A DNA stretch of 64,000 bases from Heterocephalus glaber. Taxonomy: Eukaryota; Chordata; Mammalia; Rodentia; Bathyergidae. Location: positions 779,234-843,233 of the forward strand of contig NW_004624844.1 in the NCBI RefSeq assembly GCF_000247695.1. Direction: 5' to 3'. Under the pieces are notes generated by a model. It was not told the DNA's origin and ran no database searches. It saw only the letters and a list, made by a program, of their open reading frames with translations. How positions within the stretch are numbered: position 1 is the stretch's first letter; each line of letters starts with the position of its first letter. Positions 37,366 to 46,555 of this stretch are shown here, piece by piece. A program made the translations under genes and the position numbers.

Positions 37366-37753
37366 AGGGCCATGCCGCCCTTTCCTCTGCCCCCTAAAAA
37401 AGCTGCACCCACTCAAGCAAATGACTGCTATAAGGGCTTGAATGGGGAAAACCAATGAAAGACAAACCAACAAAAGCAAGCATAAAAAGCCTGTAACACT
37501 GCATTCTAGGTTTATCCACGGATTGACAACATACTGACTTCAATGCATTTGTGAGCTTGGAGTTTGTTCAAACTTTCAGAACGCTGAGGTTCTGAAACCT
37601 GTTTGGGAAATTAAAGGACATAGATGGAAAGAAAATTTCCTGATTCATTCTGTGTGTGTGTGTGGTGTGCAAACATACATATGTATGGACCCCAGCGCAC
37701 ATGTTCTAAGTTCAAAGCAGCACTGGGCAGGGGCCCTGTTCTGACGGCCCCAC

Positions 37754-37903
37754 CTCATTTATCTCCTCTCCTGTGGCGCACAACTCCAAGCTGCAGGACC
37801 AGGCTTGCTCTTGCTCCTTGGCTCTCACACGCCAGTTCCTGTGGTCGCTGTCAAGGGCCTCCATCTGCTGTTCCAAGTTCTTCGCAGAAACATTAGAGCA
37901 ATT
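37754..37903 (-). CDS. CCDC141: CCDC141 exon I (divergent)
   Basis: 150 nt, phase 0, residues 435-484. Acceptor TTTTTAG|AATTGC, donor AATGAG|GTGGGG. The start (CSNVSAKNLEQQ) and end (EEINE) match human, but the middle (ALDSDHRNWRVRAKEQEQ) is much less similar than any neighbouring exon. By recall, about half the residues agree, against roughly 75-90% in the others. The exon and its surroundings are also GC-richer than the flanking introns. The frame stays open and splice sites are canonical, so it is probably a fast-evolving real exon, not a pseudo-exon. Confidence 0.9.
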
Positions 37904-39602
37904 CTAAAAATGAAAGACACGTGAAAGTAACAAAAGGAATGGATGAAACTGCTGGGAGACAAATACACTACCTACCTGCACCATGGAGCTCAGAAATGAC
38001 ACTTTAAAAGCAGATTTAGGATCCTAATTTATTTTATCTTAAACACATTTGAATATAATTATTTCAGAAAGAAGCCAGACATCCAACATTATGGAAAGAC
38101 ATTTTCAATCTGGAAGCTCTAGTTTTGAAGATTTGTTCACCATACCCTAATCCTCAGAGACACTATTCATTATAAGGTATAATTTTTACTTCAAAAGGCA
38201 TAAAATATGCATTAGAAACATTCTGCTTCTGCACTATAATTTTCCTGTCAACTTGAGTTTGACCTTGGGCTCATTATGCAAGTGCTCCAGTCTCTACTTA
38301 GCACAGACGGGCTGCTGGGGCCAAGACCAGAAGAGGGTTGGGGGACAATTTGCATTATTTGTCCAAAATGAGACATCTTACTTTTTTTCTCCTTTTTAAA
38401 AATAAACTCACTAATAAAATAAAACTCTTTAAAAAAGAAAGCTCTTTCCTGGAAAATGTACATTCTATTACCAGCAACAAAGGCTTGTATTTCTTTCAGT
38501 TTTTCTTTAAAAAAATATACTTTAGGTTCACTGAATTAGTGGATATCTTACATGAACCTTAAAATAAAATAAAATTTTGTTAATGTTATACATAGTAATG
38601 GAATAAATATAATCTTTTCTCCCCTCAAGTTAAGAACGTAGAGAAGGATTTTTAGAAACATAGTCTAGTACATTATTTATAAAAATTTGACCTGGACACA
38701 CTTTCTTTTCTTTTTAGATTTCTCTGCTGAAATCACCCAGTAGCATAAAGTGGAACCAATAGTCAGTGTCCAGAGCCTTGTCCAGAACCAGGGCATTTGG
38801 GCTCCTCTATACTAGGCTTTCGTGGCTAAGGTAACCAGCATCCCTGGGCCTCACATTCTTCCTTTATAAAATGAGGTTGCTAATTTAGAAAAGATCTAGT
38901 ATTTAGTAGTTTTCCATGTCTGCAATGCTAAAGCAGTATTTCCAACAGAAATATAATGAGCCAAAAAATAATTTTCATATTTCCAGTAATCACTGAAAAG
39001 TAAAAAAGAAATAATTTTATAACATAGTTTACTTAACCAAATATGTCTAAATATTATCATTCTATAAAATATATACAATATTAATATTTTTATCCTAAGT
39101 CTTTAAAATCTGATATACATTTCATACCTTGAGCAAATCTGAAATATAGATAAATTTCTATAGAGATATTTGATCTATACTTATATTTCATATTTACAAT
39201 TTCAAAAATAGACTCATATGCCCAGGTTATTCCTGACATACTTAAAAGTTTTCCAATAACCATACTGAGGATTAGTTTTAAGTTTTAATTAATTCAGATA
39301 AAACAAAAAGAGTCATTCTTAGTTACATTAAGCACATTTCAAATGTTAAAACATAAGTGCCATATAGGACTATATGTCTCTCTTTTAAAATAATACGAGA
39401 ATAGATGTATCAAATTTTACATTCAAATTTTCTCCATAAAATTTTTTTTCATGGGTGGTAGAAACTCACAACAAATAACTACTCTAATGATTTACTGTAT
39501 GTTTAAACTTAACATATAATGAGCAGTCTCTCTGTTTCTTTCACATTATGAGCCGCCCCCAGTGAGACATAGTTATAGCAGATGCTGCTGTAGGATGCTC
39601 AC
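37904..39602 (-). other. CCDC141: Intron between CCDC141 exons H and I
   Basis: 1.7 kb, AT-rich. A weak antisense MIR (38790-38890: gggcctcacattcttccttt, ataaaatgaggttgctaatt) is the only element recognised. Confidence 0.7.
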
Positions 39603-39776
39603 AGGCCGCTGTGCTGATGAGATGATGTCCACTCCTAAGGAAAGTGCCAGTTCACGGAGATGCTCGACATGTGCCTGCTTCTCCTGACAACGAACAAGGT
39701 GGCTCTGGCCCTCATGAGCATCACCCAGTTCCTTCAGCTGAAACTCCAGTTCTCTGGATTTGGTGAGACGTCCCAG
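39603..39776 (-). CDS. CCDC141: CCDC141 exon H
   Basis: 174 nt, phase 0, residues 377-434. Acceptor TTCCAG|CTGGGA, donor CGGCCT|GTGAGC. Contains LGRLTKSRELEF, KELGDAHEG, LALSLGVDIISS and AQRP; LALSLGVDIISS matches human exactly. The middle (GQSHLVRCQEKQAHVEHLRE) is a little more divergent. Reading past the donor hits a stop after nine codons, which supports the splice call. Confidence 0.94.
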
Positions 39777-40626
39777 CTGGAATTTAGGGCATTGACAATT
39801 AACCTGGGTTTCATATGAAGACAGTTTTTTAACACCTACTTTCTGTAATGTACTTTACTAGTTGGTCAAATTGCTGTCAAGCTAATCTGTAATTATTAAT
39901 ATTATCGCTGAATACATGTAGAACTATAAATCCAGCAGAGTAACATTGTCAGTTCTAGGAAGGAAGGAAATACTCTTTTCAGTTTTAGCCTAAAACCTTA
40001 GCAAAGATCAAGGTAAATTGTGATTTGAACAAACTCAGAGGTTATTTTAAAGGGATATCAATTTACCTCTAATTCTGTGCTAATAGAAGCTAAAAACTCC
40101 AGAGTCTTTGTTGAAAGAGCAACCAACAAATAATATTCACTGAAAATCCCATAATGTCAGGTTCTTGAGATTTCTGCCCTCAACGAACTTAGACTTGAGT
40201 TGAAAAACAAAATACTTCAATGAAGAAGCAATTAAGAGTTGAGATGCCAAACATGCCAAATGTGTTGAATAAACCGTGAGACCTTTAGGAATTTAGAAGA
40301 GAGAGAACCACTCCAAATAAGGTAGAATTCTGGGAAATAAGTACAAGATTTACTTGACAGGGAGGAGAAACATCTGCCAAGTAATGGCAACCTGAGAGTC
40401 AAGGCGTGGAGTAGAAGTATGTGCACCAACCTTAAGGGACTAAGAAGAGCTCAGTTTGGCAGGAATTAAGGGAAGTAGGGGTATAGTGAGTGATAAATTA
40501 GGGGCCAGATTACATAAGCTTCTAATATCAGGTCAAGCAATTTGGCTTTGATTTATCACCTGATAATTAATTTTTATTTTCATAGTGTAAACCCCAGGAT
40601 CTTGCAGAACCCATGGTGAGTCTTAC
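39777..40626 (-). other. CCDC141: Intron between CCDC141 exons G and H
   Basis: 850 bp with no recognised element. Contains an unsupported minus-strand frame at 40232-40429. Confidence 0.7.
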
Positions 40627-40815
40627 CTCCTCCTTGACCAGATGGAACTGGACTAATTTGTATAGGACATTCTCGTAATCCTGGACTCTCTCTGTCTGTT
40701 TCTGGTGAAGGTGAATAAGGTCCTTGAGTTGTTGAGCCTTCTCTTTCACAGGAGCCCCTTTCCTGCTTAGCTCTTCTGACTCTTCCATAATGTACTGTAC
40801 CTCATAATGCAGTTG
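40627..40815 (-). CDS. CCDC141: CCDC141 exon G
   Basis: 189 nt, phase 0, residues 314-376. Acceptor TTTAG|CAACTG, donor GAGGAG|GTAAGA. Contains [28 protein letters not shown] and FHLVKEE, very close to human. Strongly helical with a regular heptad-like distribution of Leu/Val; part of the rod. Confidence 0.96.
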
Positions 40816-41457
40816 CTAAAAAAATGAAAACATATAAGAAATCTAGCCTTCAGAGAGTTTTTACTTTACAAGTGACAATCTAAATCATGCATCATTCTCT
40901 CATTTGTTAACAAATGCTTATTTGGAGCCTTTCCCCAAATCCAGGCACTGTGCCTGATTTCAGACATTTCTGACCAATACAAAAAGCAGTGTTTGAAATC
41001 TAGATGGTGAAATGGGAAGTCTTGTATTTCTATGGCACACTAAATATTCTAGTCACTTGCTAAGTAAGTGTATTTGAGATATTAATGAAACCCATGATCA
41101 TCTCTGATATTTACTATCAACTAGAATCAGATGGCATGGTAAGAGCACCAAGAGAAGACAAGTGTAAAAATATATCGGGGAATGACTTGCACTCTCTGAT
41201 AAAAGAATGATCAGAATGAACAACCAGCTGAGCAGCACAGTAAGATATACTGCTTCAAAGCAGTCATCCCATAACCCACTAATGGCCACCACTTGCAGAG
41301 AGGGATAAAATGCCTTTCCTTTTACCTAGCACTGCTCAGATGTCCCTTATAGAAATCTAGATTCTGGAAAATAATTTGCAAAGGGTAGACAACTTAATGG
41401 GGACATTGCCATAATTTTAGGAGTGGATCTTGTATCAAAGGTCAAAGTAATTATTAT

Positions 41458-41880
41458 GGTTGTATCTGGATGTCCCCCCAAAGCCTCATGCGGTCATAGA
41501 TGGGGAGTTTCGAAGGTGGCTGGATTAGGGTGTGTGACTATGAATTAAGAGTGTGATACTGGAATTAGGGATGTGGACAATGGAAGCCCACTCTGGGTAT
41601 GAGTGGCTCCAATCAATAGGCTTGTAGCCTGGATATATAAAGAGATAGAAAGAAGGTGGGCTTGCTGCTGCTGCTGCTGCTTGCTACTGCCATCCTCTGT
41701 CTGCCATGTCATGAACTATTTCTCTTCTGCAATACCCCTCTGCCACACTGACTCGCCTTGGAGCAAGCCAACTATGGAGTGAAACAGCTGCAAACTGTGA
41801 GCTGAAATAAACCTTTCCACCTTTAATTCTATGTACAGAGTATTTTGTCTTGGCAACCAGAAAAGTAACAAATATAGTAA
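41458..41880 (+). mobile_element. Rodent-type MaLR LTR, sense
   Basis: Starts ggttgtatctggatgtcccc. Body has tgagtggctccaatcaatag and a (tgc)6 run at 41663-41680, followed by actatggagtgaaacagctg, gtgagctgaaataaaccttt (with the LTR aataaa) and tattttgtcttggcaaccag. It resembles lineage-specific MaLR LTRs of rodents more than MLT1 and looks younger than the MLT1 copies nearby. Confidence 0.75.
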
Positions 41881-42029
41881 CAGAAATGATTTAGGTTGAG
41901 AACAGAAATGATTTAGATTGAGATAATTTTCAAAAGACTGACTTAAATAGGGCCTTCAAGGTCAAATCAAGTACGTGGGCATCAAAAACATGCACTTCAC
42001 TGTGACAGAGCTAAATAAACTTGGCAACG

Positions 42030-42053
42030 TTTATTTATTTATTTATTTATTTT
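42030..42053. repeat. (TTTA)n microsatellite
   Basis: Five to six consecutive ttta units in an intron. Confidence 0.9.
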
Positions 42054-42370
42054 GTTCCTGATTTAGAGGAGCTTACATATGTATCCAGAAACATGTTCCC
42101 AAATGAAATGCAAATAAGCATTGTAGACAGGGTATATCAAAGAATGTAGCATAGGCTAGTCATGTTTTCTGAGAGTTTTGATGAGTTTGCTGTGGGTTAC
42201 AAATGCGTGCATGCATAGTCAGGGTGATGGTTATATTTTTACCTAAGTTTTATTCTAAGGAACCTACGTTTAGATATTTTTTAAAGGAATCTTCAGTCAG
42301 CTGATTCTGGGATTTTTTTTAAAAAAACAACATTTATGAAGTAGTGACAGAAACACAGGTGTCTTAATTT

Positions 42371-42465
42371 TTTTATTGTTGTTGGTGTGGTACAGGGGAT
42401 CAAACTCAGGACCTTGCACTTACTGGACAGGCGCAGCGCCATTGAGCTAAATCCCCAGCTCAGCT
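42371..42465 (-). mobile_element. ID-type SINE, antisense, perfect 17-bp TSD
   Basis: tgtggtacaggggatcaaac, tcaggaccttgcacttactg, gacaggcgcagcgccattga and gctaaatccccagct. Perfect duplications cacaggtgtcttaattt at 42354-42370 and 42466-42482. Confidence 0.96.
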
Positions 42466-43104
42466 CACAGGTGTCTTAATTTAACAGCAAACCCCCTAGA
42501 ACCCAGGCCTGAGGACAATGAGATTGGTGACCTGTTTCAGAGATTGCCACAGCAGGGGTGGTAAATGTGTTAGGTGGTCTGGGGCCAGGGACATGACTCC
42601 TGGTTTTACCTCTCATATGCTGAGGCTTTTCTCAGAGGGGTTAGAGAGAGTACAAGAGTACAGCAAAATTCCTGGTTTGGGCGTGGGGCCTACAGTGCTA
42701 GTGGAAAGGACAGTAATGTCACAGTATGATTTCAGAGACCATGGGCATCTGAGTCTCTAAGTGAGATGGTGCCCACCCTTGTTCTGTTCTCATTCAAAAC
42801 ATTCCCTAATAATCAGAGTGAAGACATATGCTAAAGACATTACTAATTTAATAACATGGACTAATCTTAGATTAAAAATAAATGCAGGACATTTGTGGCC
42901 CAAATGTTTGTGTATTATCAAATACCAATGCAAACAAGAAAGGAGTAAGAAAAATGTCTTTACAGTTGATTTTTTAGACAAGCAATGGTTTTGTTGAAAA
43001 AAAAAAAAAGAAATTCACCAGGCTGTAAAATTAATTAGATAAACTTCAATGGAACAGTTTTTAAATTTTTCCAAAAATTAATTCAAATCTATCAATGTTT
43101 TCAC

Positions 43105-43230
43105 CTGGATCTGTGGCTTCATTTCATTCCATTTTCCCTGCAAATCTGAAATGGTCTGGCGGCTCCCTCCAAGGTCAAGTGCAGAAACAGGCATAAGTAC
43201 TTCCTGAAGAAGCTTTAAGCTGTGAGTAGT
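43105..43230 (-). CDS. CCDC141: CCDC141 exon F
   Basis: 126 nt, phase 0, residues 272-313. Acceptor GTTTCAG|ACT, donor CCAG|GTGAAAAC. Contains [19 protein letters not shown] and [11 protein letters not shown], matching human [12 protein letters not shown] and KWNDMKPQ. A helix-loop-helix junction between two spectrin-like repeats is plausible (inference). Confidence 0.95.
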
Positions 43231-43774
43231 CTGAAACAAACATTGGACACTCGTGTGGACGTTTCCTTTGGCCCCTCCAGCAAATGAGCAATGGTCATTC
43301 TAGCAATGACATGATGTGCTGTCAAACTTCCCTCTGAGCTCTGGTGTAAACCACCAAGCACCCTTGTTTTCCATTGCCCTTTTTTGTTTTTCTTGTGGTA
43401 AAATATCATAACAAAATTCACCACTGTTACCATTTTGAGTGCACAAGTCAGTGGTGCTAACGCATTCACATTGCTGTGCAACCATCACCATCATTGATCT
43501 CCAGACTCTTTTCCTCAACCCAAACAGAAACTGCATCCATGCACAATTCCTGCTGCCTGCCTCCCTCTCTGCAGCCCCTGGTAACTTCTGTTCCACTTTC
43601 TTTCTCTATGACTTTGGCTACAGGCAAGCTCAAATAAGTGAAATCACACAACATTTATCCTTTGGTGCCTGGTTTGTTTCACTCATCTTATTCTTTTCCA
43701 GTTTCTATCATGCTGTAGCTTGTATCAAAATTGCATTTCTTTTTAAAGCTCAGTAACACTGCACACTCCCTCAC
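43231..43774 (-). other. CCDC141: Intron between CCDC141 exons E and F
   Basis: 544 bp, about 70% of it the old L1 fragment at 43385-43762. Donor GTGAGG at 43774; acceptor TTTCAG ends at 43231. The frames on both strands are repeat shadows. Confidence 0.9.
43385..43762 (-). mobile_element. Old L1 3'-end fragment next to the exon E donor
   Basis: ggtaaaatatcataacaaaa, ttcaccactgttaccatttt, cattgctgtgcaaccatcac, ctgcagcccctggtaacttc, ctctatgactttggctacag and tttatcctttggtgcctgg occur in the order of the L1M 3' UTR family also seen at 11362-11625. It fills most of the 544-bp intron between exons E and F. Confidence 0.7.
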
Positions 43775-43954
43775 CTTCTTCAGCTGCTCTTTGAATGCTC
43801 CCCACTGCTGCTTCATGGGCTTGCGTGCGGTGGCTTCCAGCTGGCGTGCAATCCGAAGGCGGCTGAGTTCTGCCTGTCCAGCCTTCTGCTTTTCCATGGT
43901 GTTCTCCATAATGTGAGCTTCATTGTTCCCATTTGCTATCTCATTCTCTTTCAC
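43775..43954 (-). CDS. CCDC141: CCDC141 exon E
   Basis: 180 nt, phase 0, residues 212-271. Acceptor AACAG|GTGAAAGAG, donor AAGAAG|GTGAGG. Contains MENTMEKQKAGQAELSRLR and KQQWGAFKEQLKK. Human has Ala where this exon begins with Val. The next ~10 bases after the donor lead into an old repeat (43385-43762), so the downstream intron is almost wholly repeat-derived. Confidence 0.95.
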
Positions 43955-44250
43955 CTGTTAAATTGATAATCCATGTAATGGTTTTTCTTTCACAAGAGAT
44001 ACAAAAGCAGTGCTTGAGTTCTCACCTGTGTCTTGTTATTTTCTAGGGTTTGAAGGGCAATTTCATGAGCACTAGGATTGAAAAATTTTGAAGTCAAGAT
44101 TTTTTTGTGCATAAATTTAAAGTATACTCTACCTTTTATTTTAACAAACTTTAGAATATGCCAAAATCTCAGCATCCAGGAAAAGGAGGAAACTGATTGT
44201 TCAGGACCTCTGTTCTTTCCTTTAAACTAACCCATTGTGTATTCCCTATG

Positions 44251-44483
44251 TTTCCCTAAAAATAAGCCCTAGCAGGAAAATAATCAGCCTTGAGAACTAG
44301 GGATCCAAAATGTTGAGTCCAATCAGCCTCTCCTTGCCTTGCCTGCCTTACAGAGTAGCCATTGAACAAGAAAATAGTTATGACTGAGAAGCCAAGAACA
44401 GGCTGACTAGCGCTGCCATTTTTGACCTGATGTTCTCAAGGCCGAGCTGATGATTTTCCAGCTAGGGCTTATTTTGAGGGAAA
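44251..44483. mobile_element. MITE-like DNA transposon with ~45-bp terminal inverted repeats
   Basis: Left end tttccctaaaaataagccct then agcaggaaaataatcagcc; right end, read as complement, tttccctcaaaataagccct then agctggaaaatcatcagctc. The match continues into cttgagaac on both sides. Total 233 bp with no coding capacity. The termini resemble the tttccccgaaaataagac-type MITEs reported from some mammals (recall). Target-site duplication not readable. Confidence 0.75.
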
Positions 44484-46089
44484 GAAGAATTACAATTATT
44501 TTGAATTTCCCTCAAACTCCTCCATTTCGTGAGAAATGAGTGGTATCTATTTACATTCATGACTCTATCATGCTATAGAAGCATAGGTTCTAAATTCCAA
44601 GGCTTCTCAACTTACTTATGTTCTGGATGACTGATTTGGAATCTTTTGAATGATGGTTTTATCAAGAAGAAATTCAATTAGAGACAAAAGGATAATAAGG
44701 GTAAAGAGTAAGACAAAGTGCTTATAAGTGGAAAATTTATTTTGCACATAAAGGACATTTTTACTTTGATGGTTAGTCTTTCTCAATAAATTCTCAAATT
44801 TCTAATACATTTCTGTACTCAAAATGACAGTGATGGGTGGTGTCATAAATATTTAACAGTTTTTTAGACATTGGCCACTTTATTTTTAAACAGTTTAAAA
44901 TATTAATATTTCACTTTCATATTTTCATATTCAGCATTAAAAAGTTATAATTAATTACAAAAAACTGCAGTTTTTACATGAGACCTACCCTATGAATTTG
45001 GGGACCTAGTAACAAAATGATATGATCTGTAATTGTGTTTAAACCTTAACCTGTAATTAAGATTTAACCAGTTATGAAATACTAGACACAGCTGAACAAT
45101 TCTAAATTATATTTTTATATATGCTATAAAGTTAGGGCATCTTTCACATACTATCAAGCTATTAAAATATATTATTTAATTCTGAAATTGTGCCATGTGA
45201 ATGACAACTACAATCAGAAGAGCATAGAGAGCCACAGTAGAGTTTCTTGATGTCTAGCTCCACAGCAGGATCTAGGACAAGTGATTTTGTGTTTGGCAGA
45301 CTTAATAATTTGGCCACTCAGAAAGATTAAATAATTTGCCTACAGTCTAGTTAGTAAAAACAGTGCTCACTTTACTTCTATGTAGGGCATGGAAATTTTT
45401 GTCATAATCCAGTGTAAATAAATCACTAAAAATCCATTTTCCATCTATATTCATGCAGAGTGACTGGCTGCTAATGGCTTCCTGATACCTTAGTAACATG
45501 TGGGCTGGTCCTGGACAGCATTCTTGGTATTCACTACTACAATAAATTGGCGCTTTTATCTATTAGAATTGTCTAAAACAATTTCTCTGATCTTCATGAT
45601 TTTTGAATGAACCAAAAGTTTTCTCAATTTCAAGCATGAAAATATCAGCCATGGCAACAAAACCGGAGCAGAACCCTCCCTGATGCAGGCCAGCTGGGCT
45701 TCTTCCTTCTCACAAACCAACCAGTTACCATATTTCATCTGTAGTATTTGTCTGAATGTCTAATGATCCCACAGATATGGAAAGGAAAAAAATGTTTAAC
45801 TTTACTGCCAATTTCATATCTCAAAATGTCACGAAATCAGTAAAATTAACTATTGTGTGAATTTTAATTTTTATCAATAAAAGGAAACTTATTTATCCTG
45901 ACAATGGTGAAGACTTTGAGATAAAGTGACCATGTTGATGGCATCAAGATAAAAGCCTACCAAGATGTCATGGCAAAATACACACTATTTCTGAGAACTC
46001 TGAATGAGAATTTGAGTATTGTAAAAACTCAAATTTATTCAGACATAATACAAAGCATGACTTGGACTCGGTTCCTGTTGCAGATCTTT

Positions 46090-46555
46090 TTGTTTTTACT
46101 GTATCAAAATGCCACATCATCTTTATTAAATTCCTCATAAAACAGAAAAACACAAAGAAGAAATAAAAAGCCACCCTGTGTCACCCAGAGACAAGTGCTG
46201 ATGAACATTTTGATTGTTTAATCTTCTGGTTGTGTAGTTACACATGCCAAAATTCAGACCTTCTTTCCTGGGATTCTGCAGTTGGGTAATGTGTTTTTCA
46301 TTCAGTGATACTGCTTTTTAAAATTGTATATTAATTATTAACTAAAATACATACTAACTTACATCATTATATTTCACATCTGCACAGTTCATCTAACTAC
46401 ATATTATTTTTTTATTCATTAAGTTCGTTGGTACATTTTAGGTATACATTATGATCACATTCATCATTGGGGATTTGTACCTGTACATGACATATCTTGG
46501 TTCTTGTTTTTCCCCATTCCCCTGGCCTCCCTTCCACCCCCCTACCCCTCCCTAT
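46090..46555 (-). mobile_element. L1 3'-end insertion with probable 3' transduction, antisense
   Basis: Flanked by perfect 18-bp duplications ttcctgttgcagatcttt at 46072-46089 and 46556-46573. Reading the minus strand: L1 3' UTR (46555 to about 46417), AATAAA at 46416-46411 with a short A run, then ~290 bp of other sequence, AATAAA at 46127-46122, and AAAAACAAAAA at 46097-46087 next to the duplication. The L1 part is shared with 60445-60690 and 50824 onward. The two-signal layout fits read-through past the L1 poly(A) site. Confidence 0.8.

Larger units (their letters stand above)
29329..37753 (-). other. CCDC141: Intron between CCDC141 exons I and J
   Basis: 8.4 kb. Holds a Tigger-like element and inverted repeat (30734-31183), an L1 3' tail (31680-31840), a weak antisense MIR trace near 35350, a GA-rich tract (36280-36376) and GC-richer sequence from about 36600 onward. 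33200-35100 is free of recognisable repeats. The open frames at 36054-36504 are translations of the GA-rich tract. Confidence 0.8.
40816..43104 (-). other. CCDC141: Intron between CCDC141 exons F and G
   Basis: 2.3 kb. Contains a MaLR LTR (41458-41880), a (TTTA)n run (42030-42053) and an ID SINE (42371-42465). The frame at 42518-42760 has no recognisable protein features. Confidence 0.75.

Noticed and set aside
37374..37460. Short plus-strand frame after a TATA-like ttaaataga, as an alternative gene start
   Set aside because: Only 28 codons with no conserved content; the TATA-like word is a common AT-rich chance match.
43300..43954. Several frames around exon E on both strands (for example 105 codons plus, 98 codons minus)
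   Set aside because: All except the exon E frame come from the old L1 fragment; only 43775-43954 on the minus strand is conserved and spliced.
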